In this document: positions 1-10,139 of the stretch, piece by piece
Position numbering within the stretch: position 1 is the stretch's first letter
How the letters are laid out: every line of letters begins with the position of its first letter
Assembly (NCBI GenBank): GCA_016648135.1
Contig: JADDOH010000170.1
Coordinates: 1 to 64,000 of the forward strand
Direction of reading: 5' to 3'
From: Agrypnia vestita
Taxonomy: Eukaryota; Arthropoda; Insecta; Trichoptera; Phryganeidae
DNA length: 64,000 bases
Translations under genes and position numbers: made by a program
Notes under the pieces: model-generated
Told to the model about the DNA's origin: nothing
The model's input: the letters and a program-made list of their open reading frames with translations, nothing else
Database searches by the model: none

Positions 1-1331
1 AACTACAGACCAATATCTCTTATATCAAATTTTGGAAAAATTATAGAAAAATTCGTTAAAAAAAGAATATTTCACTTTCTCAAAATAAACAAAATAATCC
101 ACAATAACCAATTTGGTTTCATGGAAAATAAAAATACGCAAGAGGCAATAGCTCAATTAACAAATACTGTCCAAGAATCGCTAGACAAATCTTTTAAATG
201 TATTGGTATTTTCATGGACCTAAGAAAGGCTTTTGACAGTGTTTCACATAATAAACTAATATTAAAATTAAAATCTGTTGGTATAAAAGGTACAGCTCTA
301 AGCTGGTTTCAAAGTTATCTACATGAAAGACAACAATGTGTAAAAATTAATGAAACTCTAAGTCAACCCCTAACCAGCGACTTCGGTATACCCCAGGGGA
401 CAGATCTAGGCCCATTGCTATTTATAATTTACGTTAACGACATCTTCAACCTAAAACTGAACGGAAAAATAATATCATACGCTGACGATACTGCGATCAT
501 CACAAAAGGAAGCGACTGGAACACAGTTAATACACAAGCGAACAATGACATAAATACGCTAAAATTATGGTTTGACAACAACTTACTCTCCTTAAATTCC
601 GACAAAACTTACTTTATTCCTTTTTCAATAAAAAAACCGACAATCCCTTCAAATTTACAAATTATTGTACATGACACCAACTGCAAAAAAACTAACTGCA
701 ATGACAAATGCTCAACCCTAGAATCTAAAAGAGAACTAAAATACCTTGGTATAATAATAGACCAACACCTAAAATGGCACAGCCACATTAGCGAGTTGGT
801 CAAAAGAATAAGGAAATGCATATATATGTTCATAAGATTGCGTAACACACTAACCATAGATAATTTAAAAATGGTTTATTACGCTTCTGTCCATGCACTA
901 CTCCAATATGGAATCATTGGATGGGGAGGGGCGTATAATAACATTATAAACACAGTGAAAGTAATCCAAAGATCAATTATAAAAGTAATATTAAAAAAAA
1001 GAAAAACCTTCTCTACACAATTACTTTTCTCTAAATTCCAAGTTCCAAAATTAGAGAATGTTTACAAGAAAACGTCAATTATACAACTAATTAAAGAAAA
1101 CATAACTGCTAAATTTGAAAAAAACACATCATTAAGATTCAAAAATAATTTTAAATCCCAAAATATAATACCAAACTGTGTCAACAAAACTACATATACT
1201 TGGGCATAAAAAACTTCAATAACCTACCTACAGATATTAAGAAAATCGATGACTTACAACAATTAAAGAAAAAAATAAACCAACACTTTAGTCGATACAA
1301 TTTGACAATGCATAACAAGACATATAGCTAA
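1..1331 (+). pseudogene. Jockey-like LINE ORF2, reverse transcriptase domain, 5' cut by window edge, late frameshift
   Basis: The frame is open from base 1 to the stop at 1207-1209; the first in-frame ATG (121) is not the true start because reverse transcriptase motifs lie upstream of it (NYRPISLISNFGKIIEK at 1-51). Visible RT motifs: FMDLRKAFDSV with the first catalytic Asp (about 211-243), GIPQGTDLGPLLF (about 388-423, Thr where Ser is usual in PQGS), and the catalytic YADD at 478-489. The thumb follows (LKYLGIIIDQHLKWHSHI). Just before 1200 the frame shifts: bases 1200-1331 in another frame give LGIKNFNNLPTDIKKIDD and a stop at 1329-1331, the usual end of this ORF. The product would be an RNA-directed DNA polymerase for target-primed integration. 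The endonuclease part lies outside the window. Clade assignment (Jockey or near CR1) is inference from motif style. Confidence 0.9.
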
Positions 1332-1510
1332 GGAACAAATAAGCCAAATCCAAAATAAACTAATAAAGTGTAAGCCCCTCACCAAGCACATGAGCAAGTC
1401 TCATTTTTGGAGAGGCAAAGCAATAAAATAAAATGTATCTAAGTAGATTGTAATAGACAAATGTATTATGATTTAAATGTAGTTTTAATATTAAATAAAA
1501 AAAAAATTTA
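1..1510 (+). mobile_element. LINE 3' part including 3' UTR and A-rich tail
   Basis: The ORF2 remnant is followed by about 165 bases of non-coding sequence and an A-rich tail at about 1494-1515, the expected 3' end of a non-LTR retrotransposon. The 5' part lies left of the window. Related C-terminal fragments occur at about 36340, 47113 and (minus) 51243-51790. Confidence 0.8.
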
Positions 1511-1530
1511 AAAAAGTATTTTCCAATTTA

Positions 1531-1740
1531 ACTTGATTTCTTTTATTTTCATTATTTTCTTCGCCTATGTCTAATTTTCATTATGTTTAATTGTACTTTT
1601 TATTCCATTTTAGCACTTAACGTATTGTAAATTTATTTTATAATTTGATTTGATTTCTTTTCTTTTCGTTACTTTCTTCGCCTATGGCTAATTTTAATTA
1701 TGTTTAATTTTATTTTTTATTCCATTACTTAAACCCAGAA
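1531..1740. repeat. Diverged tandem duplication, period about 117 bp
   Basis: The block beginning TTGATTTCTTTTATTTTC at about 1533 is repeated about 117 bases later; both copies contain TTCGCCTATG (1560 and 1677) followed by similar T-rich sequence. No gene is seen between here and about 2036; the stretch is AT-rich. Confidence 0.6.
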
Positions 1741-2035
1741 AACTTCACTTGTCACATAAAGATCATATGTATAGACACATTATGTATTAATTGTACTGTT
1801 TAATTAAATTAAAAAATATATATACAAAAATAATACAAGTAAGATTTTCTGATTATTTATTGAAGTCATCTTCTTTTGGCGTATTGAGGATAATTTTTTT
1901 ATTGTAACGAAAGTTGCCCACTCGCAGTATCTAGCGGGAATGCAGGATTACGAAATGCGGGCGCATAAATTAAACTGTCAAAAATGTATCCACTTGTCAA
2001 AAACCATGTCATCTAAGAGTAAAAAAAAATAGTAT

Positions 2036-2335
2036 CCGTTGTATCCTGATAAAGGGACAGTTGGCCCCGAAACATATTGATTATTCAATGAATGGTGGTT
2101 TTATACAAAGTACTTTCCGAGAAGCCTCAACGACCGGCGAGCTTGCATGCGAAGATGTATGAATGTGGATGAGGCGAGAGTTGTATGTCAGGACAGAAGA
2201 GTGTGGCGCTCTATCCTCTCTGCCTACATCCACGGGGAAACGGCGTGATGGTAAGTAAGTAAGTAAGTACTTTGCGTTTATTAATATAAATAATTTTACC
2301 ACAAAGACATTTTGCGCTTATTGAAGAAGTCATAA
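2036..2335 (+). repeat. Penelope-like terminal repeat, interrupted by an RTE LINE 3' end
   Basis: Bases 2040-2090 carry the motif seen in six other places here (ATCCTGATAAAGGG, GGCCCCGAAACAT, a short stem-loop, then GGTGGTTTTATACAAAG). The usual following tail (TTATTAATATAAATAATTT, ACCACAAA, GAAGAAG) reappears only at about 2278-2330. Between them sits a LINE 3' end. The motif order resembles the pseudo-LTRs of Penelope-like elements; this class assignment is inference. Confidence 0.5.
2105..2270 (+). pseudogene. RTE-type LINE ORF2 C-terminus with TAAG microsatellite tail
   Basis: About 2153-2248 translates to DEARVVCQDRRVWRSIL followed by a stop after GETA, the standard C-terminal end of RTE-type reverse transcriptase ORFs in insects. 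It is followed by GGTAAGTAAGTAAGTAAGT (about 2249-2268), a microsatellite tail typical of RTE 3' ends. The same C-terminus occurs at 56035-56235, 59830-59912 and, in minus orientation, 53640-53990. It is a 5'-truncated dead copy inserted into a Penelope-like repeat. Confidence 0.75.
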
Positions 2336-2417
2336 CTATCCAACTTTTTTTAATAATTTTTATTTTATTTTATTTTTTGTTCTTTTTACATAAATTAATA
2401 CAGTTTAATATTAAAAA

Positions 2418-2665
2418 CTAGCTGTAACCCATCAAAAATGGCAGAATATTGGTTCGCGTCTTTGCTAAGCCCTAGTATATATTTATAGCCTCTTTTTGGC
2501 GGTCTACGAAGAGGCGGCCGTAGCCACATGCGTTAATAGGCCGGTTCGAGTTTGGTGGCTCGGGGTTCAAGCCCCATCTCCGGCCGTTTTTAACACGTAA
2601 TTACGGGGGCAGATAGACGGACGGACGGACAGACAACGAAATTATTATATTAATAAGGAAACATT
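2418..2665 (-). mobile_element. Interspersed repeat D, copy 1 (class uncertain, possibly Helitron-related)
   Basis: Starts CTAGCTGTAACCCATCAAAA and contains GGTTCGCGTCTTTGCTAAGC, then CCCTAGTATATATTTATA, then (GACG/GACA)n at about 2613-2635. Matching copies lie at 47872-48160 and, shorter, 39057-39290. In all three, CTAG follows an A, as expected for the 3' end of a minus-strand Helitron (CTRR before T), but I see no terminal hairpin, so the class is undecided. Confidence 0.65.
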
Positions 2666-2990
2666 ATTCTACTATCTCTATAAGAGTTAGAGACTCGTGT
2701 ATAGAGAAGGAGTGTTGCAGGCATAAAGTATAAATATGCATTAATCTAAGTAGTACAAAATAGAATTTAATGTATAACAATGATTATATAGAAAGTAGGT
2801 AATATTATATCAGTTAGAAGTAGTAGTAGCCTTAACTTCTGTTTTAATTTTATGGTGATATTACGGTGGAAGGTGCAATTTGTTGTGAATTGACATATTC
2901 AATTTCATGTTCACCAAATTTATTAATCAACCAGCTGTGTTTTCTAACCGCGCCTTCTCATGCGTAAATTTTTAGTGTACTGTTTGAATC
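2665..2990. other. AT-rich stretch, nothing recognised
   Basis: No coding frame, tRNA-like head, TIR or obvious repeat was recognised between repeat D and the heat-shock-element array. Confidence 0.5.
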
Positions 2991-2996
2991 GTCATA

Positions 2997-3175
2997 GAAC
3001 TTTCGCGAACCTTCTAGAACATTCAAGAAATTTATCGAATGTACAGGAACCCTCTAGACACACCGACACATTCCGTCACTCAGTTTAGAATCTTATAGAA
3101 CTTTCGGAAATTTTCTAGAACTTTCTCCTTTCAGAACTTTCTAGAGCAGGTTTTTCCGGAACCTTCTAGATTCAC
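2997..3175. promoter_or_regulatory. Dense heat shock element array
   Basis: From 2997 seven perfect alternating GAA and TTC units follow each other with exact 2-base spacers (starts 2997, 3002, 3007, 3012, 3017, 3022, 3027), and perfect GAA units return in the same 5-base phase at 3037 and 3047. A second phased run covers 3098-3125 (GAA, TTC, one mismatch, TTC, GAA, TTC). Shorter runs lie at 3134-3141 and 3154-3166 (TTC, GAA, TTC). Heat shock factor trimers bind three or more inverted nGAAn units, so this is a very strong predicted site. There is no clear TATA box next to it. It may be the U3 of a decayed LTR, because similar units occur in the LTRs listed elsewhere in this window. Confidence 0.75.
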
Positions 3176-3191
3176 CGACACAGTCGGCGCG

Positions 3192-3780
3192 CCTATTTTA
3201 TTTATTTTTATTTATTTATTAATTACACGGCTTAATAGCCTTTTACAACAGGTTTATACATAATTAAAATACAACAAACGATTAAATGTAAAAGAAAAAT
3301 AAAGGGTATAAATGTAAAAAACTATATATACATAGTTTAAACATAATGAGGTTAGACATATATGTAAAAAAAGTATATATGCAAAAAAGTGTAAAGTAGT
3401 GATCTCAGAAATTTTTACTCACCGATAATATAGCAATATTAAATTTGAATAGCCAGGTATATATAAAAAATTTAAGACATTATATAAAAATTTAATATTT
3501 TGAAAAGAAATGATCATATTATAATGATTTTTTAAATTTTGAGAGAGATAGATTTAAAATGTCGACATATGTAGGTAGGTCATTGTCCAGTTTGTGCATC
3601 CGAGGTATGCTAGAATTTGAACGATAGTTTGTGTCCGAATTGTCACAATAAAACAGCATGTTTTGGCGGGTCCTACGGTTAAGTACTTTAAAATTAATAC
3701 TATTCAGGAGTTTGCAACAGTCGAAATTTGAGTGTAATATTTTAAAAAGGAATATTAAATCTGTTAAATTTTAAAAGTTA
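3192..3780 (-). pseudogene. LINE ORF2 C-terminus and 3' end (CR1/Jockey group)
   Basis: On the minus strand about 3765 to the stop at 3519-3521 is open and reads LNRRTRQNMLFY and then LPTYVDILNLSLSKFKKSL, the typical last part of a Jockey/CR1-type reverse transcriptase ORF. Downstream (leftward) comes a 3' UTR ending in an A/T-rich (TTTA)n stretch at 3195-3222. The element is 5'-truncated; the catalytic part is missing. Confidence 0.75.
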
Positions 3781-3981
3781 AATTTTGAAACAATCTGAAG
3801 CATTTGCGGCCTTCCCATAACAAAACGATAAGCTAGAAAGCACATTTTCGTCACCCAATCCACGCATAGCCACCCCCACCAAACTCGCATATTTTCGATA
3901 TGACACCAAGGGATATCCACCACCGGTGGGTGGTTGTGACTGATTGTGGAGAAACCTTGGCGGGTAGGGAAACACGGATTT

Positions 3982-4016
<35 letters not shown>

Positions 4017-4093
4017 GCTGCTACCAGGATTCAAACCACGGATCTCCTCCTATCCGGGGCAGGCGGGTTATCTAATTACGCTATAGCGGCCTA
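3982..4093 (-). mobile_element. tRNA-derived SINE (type 3) with TA-repeat tail
   Basis: On the minus strand 4091 to 4016 resembles a tRNA: box A-like TAGCGTAATTAGATAACC and box B-like GGTTTGAATCC. It is followed by a (TA)n tract at 3985-4013 that forms the 3' tail. This is a Pol III-derived retroposon head and not a functional tRNA gene, as the box B is altered and the cloverleaf is poor. Confidence 0.6.
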
Positions 4094-4485
4094 TCATATT
4101 ATGTGTCTACTAGGTGTTTGTATACATATATACAATATTCAATTTTAAATTTATTCGGAACTGTTATTTTTCTGATTATTAGGGGTAGATTATTAAAGAA
4201 TCTTATACCAAGAAGATATATAAAAAGTATTATACTAAGAAAACTAAAACGATTTTAGGTTGTGGTTATTTTAATTATTCTTCCGTAGATTCACAACTCG
4301 AATGCTTTGAGTCGCCTTATCGATTCTTCGGCAAGTATCAGTGCTAAAAAAATATAATATAAATATATATTATAATATAAATATATATAAATATCCATAA
4401 AATAATATCGAGAAAACCTAGCGTCAATAAGATAGATTTTCAAATACTAAATTTGTGATGCGAAAGGCTGATTAAAAATAAGAAT
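4094..4485. other. AT-rich stretch with short ATA-rich repeats
   Basis: Nothing coding is visible. 4350-4400 is a local AATATAAATATATAT-rich patch. Confidence 0.5.
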
Positions 4486-4770
4486 TTTGGTTACATTTAT
4501 TTTTATTTTTAAATCATCTCATTTTTTGACGGGTAATTTTTTCGCTGGAATATTCCACGCGTCTCTGTTAAAAGTTTGTCACTTATCGAAGCTTATTAAT
4601 GCAACACTGATTGACAGCTCGGTCGCAACACAATTTATAAGGAATCGATTTCTTGAAACTTCTCACATATATTCCCGTACTTGACCGGCTTCCAGACCTT
4701 TCTAAAACATTTTAAATTGATTGAAACCGTTCGGAAACCTCCATTATATACAGTTTCTAGAAGCGGGTGA
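4486..4770 (-). mobile_element. LTR remnant A with heat-shock-like units
   Basis: In minus orientation there is a TATAAAT box (4633-4639) with the arthropod initiator TCAGT about 31 bases downstream, then a transcribed part similar to that of LTR remnant B (GAGACGCGTGGAAT versus GAGACGAGTGGAAT). Upstream (U3 side) lie a perfect TTC-GAA-TTC triplet at 4650-4662, TTC/GAC/TTC at 4690-4702, and TTC-GAA at 4755-4762. Outer borders are uncertain and no internal retroviral genes are present. Confidence 0.5.
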
Positions 4771-4948
4771 TAAATAAGTTATTAGTTTTGGCATTTTAAA
4801 ACTTGATATGATAAACTAGTGTTGTGCTCTCATAATCCAGAGGTCGATATTTTTATATATTATCGCTATCTCCTTTTGCGTTTTGCGTTAGTCGTTACGT
4901 ATCCTTCCTCCTTGTAGACATTTTTCTAATAGAATTTAATTGTTTCCA

Positions 4949-5170
4949 TCAACTTTTTCCTCCTAATTTTAGCACATTGCGTGTTACCTGATCTGCACCC
5001 GAAGCTTTATTATTTTTCATTTGCAAAGCATTTTCTATTTCTTCAATTTCTACTTCCGACAATTTTTCAGATCCTACGTTCAGTATGCATCTCTCATTTT
5101 CCGCATTTTGGCTAATACATGATGTGTAAAGCTCTAGATAGAACTTTTCATGACAATTATTTATAAAAAT
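4949..5170 (-). pseudogene. RTE-like LINE fragment, region before the RT core
   Basis: The minus frame reads EKFYLELYTS, then VEIEEIENALQMKNNKASG, ADQVT and LKLGGKS-stop. This matches the segment between endonuclease and reverse transcriptase of RTE-type ORFs (usual form xFYxxLY ... EVxxALxxMKNGKAPGxDGI). It is a fragment of about 74 codons, truncated both sides. The open frame continues upstream to 5332 into unrelated GC-rich sequence. Confidence 0.65.
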
Positions 5171-5539
5171 ATTTATAAGGGTTGTTTTTCCACGAGCCGC
5201 TCCGCCCACAGGTGCTGTCGAGGGGGATGGGTGGGTGTTGTGGCGAAGCGGGGCGGGTGGGACTAGCATTATCCCCTTTATTTTAGCATTTTCTCCAGTT
5301 GAGTCTAGCGGCGCGTGCATTACAGTAATCACCTCCCCACTTTCTAATCTTTTTTGTACGTTTCCTTCTCGCTCGCGAATACATCGCCTCTGGTTGGTCG
5401 CCGTGGCGAACGCTAAAGAAATATGTGTAGCTATTTCTTTTAATGCGGAGGATAATAAATGCTGATATTCAAATCATTATTTTTATTAATACACTGGTTA
5501 TATTACCAAATAATACCAAATCTCCTGCCAGTAAAATAT

Positions 5540-6045
5540 GAGTGGCTTTCAGGTTTCATTCAAATAATTATATACATATATGGGAATTACTCCATACATA
5601 GCCACAACCCTGAGCAGACCATCAACACATGCATAGTAAGCGAGGCGCGACCTCCAGTGGCACGTGATATAAGAGGCACATTGTATAGCCGCGACTTCTC
5701 CAGCGGACAGCAGGTCAAACCAAGGTGCACGCGACAGACGGTCGCCGGAATCCGCAACGTAGACAAAACAGAGGCACAGCAGTGTACACGAGCCTTCGAC
5801 ACAGGTCGATGCCCGGAGCACCGTCAGCAAATATTCAACACGCGTACCACCAGACTTCAAGAGGGTTCTTTGTTCCCAAAACATATAAAAATAGCCAACG
5901 TTCTGTACGGGCATGTCAGTCTCTCAACTACCCCCGGCGTAGGCCGGAAGCCCTGTTCCGCCGAGTCTTTATCATTGTCTTTATTATAGTAATTATGTAT
6001 AACTTGTAATTGTTTTATCGAGTAAATAAATTCATCACTCTTTAG
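5540..6045 (+). mobile_element. Solo-LTR-like block with complete core promoter and polyadenylation signal
   Basis: A GC-richer U3-like stretch (5610-5870) is followed by TATAAAA at 5884-5890, an arthropod initiator TCAGT at 5916-5920 (34 bases on), a short transcribed stretch and AATAAA at 6025-6030. This order (U3, TATA, Inr, R with poly(A) signal) is that of an LTR. Exact ends and target duplication could not be fixed, and open frames across it (one of 176 codons) look accidental. Confidence 0.45.
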
Positions 6046-6266
6046 TCATCGATCACTACAAAACGTGGGTGGAGCCCTTCTTACCCATATCTGGGAACTA
6101 CAGATGAAAGAAGAGAACACACACCCCTCTACACATCTAATTTATTTTAAATATTGTATTTTCATTAAAAGTGAAATTACTTATTTTTACAATCTCATGA
6201 ATTTTTCACACATTGTTATATAAGAAGTAGGTAAAAGCTTGTTCATAATGACAGAAAAAATATTTA

Positions 6267-6630
6267 TCTATACTAATATATAAAGACGTAAAGTTTGTAA
6301 GTTTGCATGCAGGAGGCTCCGAAACTACTTATCCGATTTCAAAAATTCTTTCACCAATATTTAGAATGGACTTTCAGGGTAGACATAGATGATCCATCCA
6401 CCACCGACATCATCTTATCAAAATAAAAGGGCTTCTCATAGTGATCTATTTTACAGTTGACAGTTGTAGAACTCAAAAAGTTCTATAAAAAAGTCCGCGA
6501 CGACATACTTATATCTATACGTTAAGGTTAATACATAAATTGATAAAATGTGAATAAAACTTACTAAGTTACTAATAAACTAATTTTTTCTAAATACTAA
6601 ACCCGGGCAACGCCGGGTACGAACAACTGG
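6267..6630 (+). mobile_element. Non-autonomous Helitron
   Basis: Starts TCTATACTAATATATAAAG after an A (6266) and ends GAACAACTGG before a T (6631). This fits Helitron rules: 5' TC, 3' CTRR, insertion between A and T without duplication. The 3' hairpin is present: ACCCGG (6601-6606) pairs with CCGGGT (6613-6618) around a 6-base loop, 9 bases before the terminal CTGG. It is 364 bp with no Rep/helicase frame, so it would need an autonomous element in trans. Confidence 0.87.
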
Positions 6631-6853
6631 TAAACAATAAACAGGTATCTAGTTTGGTAGTTTGGGATATAAAAATTTAGAATTGTATTGGCAATTAATA
6701 TTCTTTTTAATTATTATAATTAATTGTAAAAAGCAAATTATTCATTCTTACATGTATAAAAGTAAATAAACTTATAAACCTTTATTCTTGTATATAATTA
6801 AATATCCTAGATTGGATACGCAAATATCTGTTAATTAATTTGAAAAAATGGAA

Positions 6854-7365
6854 TGTCCAGAGAGTAATATGTTTTCATATCCACTCAAGTGACCAAACAC
6901 CAGACGTTTCAAATAAAATTATTTTATTCGAGAAATGCCAGTAGAAGTTATATGTAAACCTTGAAATTTACCGTACTGAGGTGGCAGGACCTACTCCAAA
7001 AAAACCTGAAATTCAAACATTTATTAGAAATCAATGTCACCGAATATAAACTATTCTTCAATTCGTACTAATTTAAAATTCGCTAGAAAATTCCACTCGT
7101 CTCTGGTACTGCTTTGCACGCTGTTGGCTATCTCACAGATTCACAGTTTGCTATATTTTTATGCCTTCTTATTAGTCGGGTATTTACTCTCACTGCTGTC
7201 AAAACTCGACTAATTAGGGGCGATGCCGCCACCATTTATATAGCGAAGTATCTTCTCTAATCTTTTCGTGTATTCAATCGGCTTCCAGGCCATTCCGAAA
7301 CATCCCGACTGTTCGGAAACTTTTGATAATGTGCAGTTACTCTATATTTTTAGAATATGGTAACA
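6854..7365 (-). mobile_element. LTR remnant B (minus orientation)
   Basis: Plausible ends are TGTCCAGAG (6854) and GGTAACA (7365), i.e. a TGT...ACA element on the minus strand. It has TATAAAT on the minus strand at 7234-7240 and TTAGTC about 30 bases downstream. The U3 side has TTC units at 7283-7285 and 7293-7295, with the GCTTCCAG motif shared with LTR remnant A and with 10549-10556. I found no matching target duplication, so borders are tentative. Confidence 0.45.
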
Positions 7366-8350
7366 TGCATAGATTGTTTTCGTTATAAAAATGTACAAAA
7401 GGCGAAAAATATTTTATTGAATATTTTGATATAATAATAGGTCGTTCTTTCATTCTATGAATTCATGTCATCAAAAATAAAATACAAATTAAGACAAAAT
7501 ACCCTAAAATAAAATACAGATACACAATAGAAACGTATGAATATATAAAATTTGCGTAGTAAGTTTTGTATTTTCGATAGATAAATATCTAACTTATTTT
7601 CAATTCCCCTCTGCTATTCAAGCGCGATAAATTTTCAATTTTTTCTTTATTCAATATGTACGTAGCTACTAAAATCATGCGATTGGATAAGGAAAGAATA
7701 TTCACAAAATTTTATCACATCTCGAAAAGTGTTCACGCAAACAATTGAGGCCACTATATGTCAACACTTTCACGAAGGAAGAAAAAAGAAGAAGAATAAT
7801 AGTTAACCGATAAACGGGCATTGGTTTGCTGTTAAAATCCTTATAACAAGCAGAAAGTAATCGGCTTCTTCTATATAAAGGCCGCTTCGACAGCAATGTT
7901 GGTGGATGTTGGCTGTGACCGCAATAAAGCAAAAATCTGTTTATAAACAATAAGTTTGGGCGCCAATAGCACCAATTACAAAATAAACCATCAAACATAA
8001 TAATTTCGTTGTCTATCTCTCTGCCGTCCATCCATCCGTCTGTTGTAAAGTCTGTAACTTGCCGGAATTAAAACTTTAAAACGCGTAAGGCGTTATTATT
8101 ATTTCCCGTGATTTCTCACTGGTGTACCGCTAGTATTATTTATAAAGCCTATAATAATCAATGCCAATTATACTAAAATATTTTTGTTATTTATAGCGTT
8201 AACATTAGGGTACACCATCCTGGAACTCTGAAATTTGGTGACTTTATAGGGAGGTGATTATTATTTTTTTTTTTTTTTTGGTACTGACAAAGGTACGCAT
8301 TAAACTATTATTTTATCAGAAATTCAAATAAAAATGGCCGCGTCACGTCA
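7366..8350. other. No gene recognised
   Basis: AT-rich sequence with a 17-base T tract near 8263. A 109-codon minus frame (7702-8031) has no recognisable motif and is probably accidental. Confidence 0.5.
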
Positions 8351-8528
8351 ATTCCCGTGGATCTCTTTCCGTGACTGAGATGTAACTTTCCTCGGTGCAC
8401 GTTTGTCTGATGCAGATAAGAAAGTCACGTTAGAAAAACAAAATCTAAAATGTTGCATATCCGATTTGGAAAAAAAACTGTTTTTCGTAGTTGCATCTCA
8501 GTCACGGCGGAGGAGCTCCGCGGGAATG
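8351..8528. repeat. Fold-back element with about 38-bp arms
   Basis: ATTCCCGTGGATCTC...CCGTGACTGAGATGTAAC (8351-8388) is inverted as GTTGCATCTCAGTCACGG...CGGGAAT at about 8489-8527, with a spacer of about 100 bases. Arms are imperfect but clearly related; probably a MITE. Confidence 0.6.
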
Positions 8529-9139
8529 GACATCGCGCAAAATGTAAAAATTACCCATTTTCAAAAAAATAACAAACTTTATATAAAACTACAATGAATA
8601 TTTTTAACGTCGACCGCATACGATACCACCGAATCATCATCAGGACATTAACATAATAACTATTCTATTAGATACGTACCCATAAAATAGTTGATGTAAG
8701 GTATAGATAGTTGTTAATATTACTACTCGCTGTCGAGTTGTAGGGGGAGGTGCTCCAGTACTGGCCAATTGCAATTTCTGCTTCAATTTCAATCGCTACT
8801 ATTATTAAATATTAGGTAGCGGTTGAAAATTTTAAAGGAATTGTCACAGAATTGCCACTGATTCTTGATGCATCAAAAATAAGTGACACTGCACGATGTC
8901 GTAAAGCTGAAAGAAGTGAAATCTACATACAAAGGTTTACCGTACTAAAAGATACTGGAAGAGAAAAGATTAGATTAAAAAGAAATGTTAAAAAAGAGGC
9001 AGTAAAACGTGGCAAGTTTTTTTCAGAAAAAATCACAAAAGACGAATAAAGATAACCAAAAACATCCGCGCGAACCATCTCAAAACGTGACAAATTATTA
9101 TATGGAATGAAAGTAAGGACTGATGTATTGATATGACGA

Positions 9140-9490
9140 CTTGTGGCATTCGCGATGTGGAATTATAGAAGATTACTCTTACTCAAAATAAGCTGGATGC
9201 TATGGTTATGGTTCAGATAAATAAAGAATAAGATGTTATTAAAACAATTAAAATCCAATAGAAAACTTCAACATCTCGGACACGTGATGAGACATTCAGA
9301 AAACTACGAGATCTTGCATATCATAATGCAGGGAAAGATTGCCGGAAATCGCAACACTGGATGAAGAAGAACATAATGGCTAAAAAACCTAAGACAGACG
9401 TTTGGGCAGACTACTGTAGAGCTGTTTCAGTAAACAAAATTCTCATAGCCAACGTCCGTTGAAGGAAAAGAGCACTAAAAAAAAAGAAGC
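9140..9490 (+). pseudogene. RTE-type LINE C-terminal fragment
   Basis: Broken frames read KISWM, LQHLGHVMRHSENYEILH, IIMQGKIAGNRNTG and WLKNLRQTFG, the common C-terminal block of insect endonuclease-reverse-transcriptase LINEs (usual LGHxMRxxxY and QGKIxGKRxxGRRR). Several stop codons and frameshifts are present, and it ends in an A/G-rich tail about 9470-9490. Confidence 0.7.
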
Positions 9491-9609
9491 CCAGAATCTC
9501 ACGTGGAAGATTGCATCCAATGTGCAAACCGTAAGAGTTGGGTCCATCCGGTGTTTGCAAGCGTTGATACATTGGCACAACCCAACACTTTGACCATCAT
9601 CACCTTATT

Positions 9610-10010
9610 GACTGAATAAGTCACTGTCTTAGGTTTTTCAGCCGTGATGTTTTACTTATTCCAAAGCCCCAACTTCTGGTAACCTTTCTTTGCATTATGA
9701 GGTGCCAGATCTCGTTTTTTCTAGAAGTATTATCACATATCCAAGATATTGAAGTTTTAGGACTTTTATTGTTTCGGTAACATATTTCTTTATTCATTCG
9801 AACCGTAATATTTTCATTTGTAACTCTGTCCATCCAGCTTATTTTGAGTATTTTTCTGTAGATGCACATCTCTAATGCTTCAAGTCACCACTTCAATTCT
9901 TCGGTAAGCGTCCATGCTTCTATTTCATAAAACCATATTAAGCACACGTAGCTTCTGAAGCAATGACGCTTTTGGCTATCCCATATTGGGCTTTGGATAT
10001 CCGAACTGCG
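9610..10010 (-). pseudogene. RTE-type LINE C-terminal fragment, same family, opposite strand
   Basis: Minus frame 9869 to 9621 reads MCIYRKILKISWMDRVTNE and later EIWHLIMQRKVTRSWG, followed by LKNLRQ. Upstream, to about 10010, similarity continues in broken frames. It faces the plus copy at 9140-9490 tail to tail. A third relative lies at 38320-38520. Confidence 0.68.
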
Positions 10011-10139
10011 GGCTGCGAAAAAGATGGAAGATGTTGCCACGGACGTCAGAAAATCTCAATCCAGACGTCACAATTCACAGTAAAGAGGAAACATACTTAA
10101 GAAGAAAAAATATATTTTGAGTTAAAAAAAGACAAATAA

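Noticed and set aside
4949..5332. Walker A-like GGAARGKT in the minus frame, suggesting an ATPase
   Set aside because: It lies in a GC-rich stretch fused by chance to an RTE fragment; no Walker B or other NTPase motif follows.
5459..5989. 176-codon plus frame and overlapping 121-codon minus frame
   Set aside because: Both cross the LTR-like promoter block, overlap each other and show no motif; they follow from its low stop-codon density.
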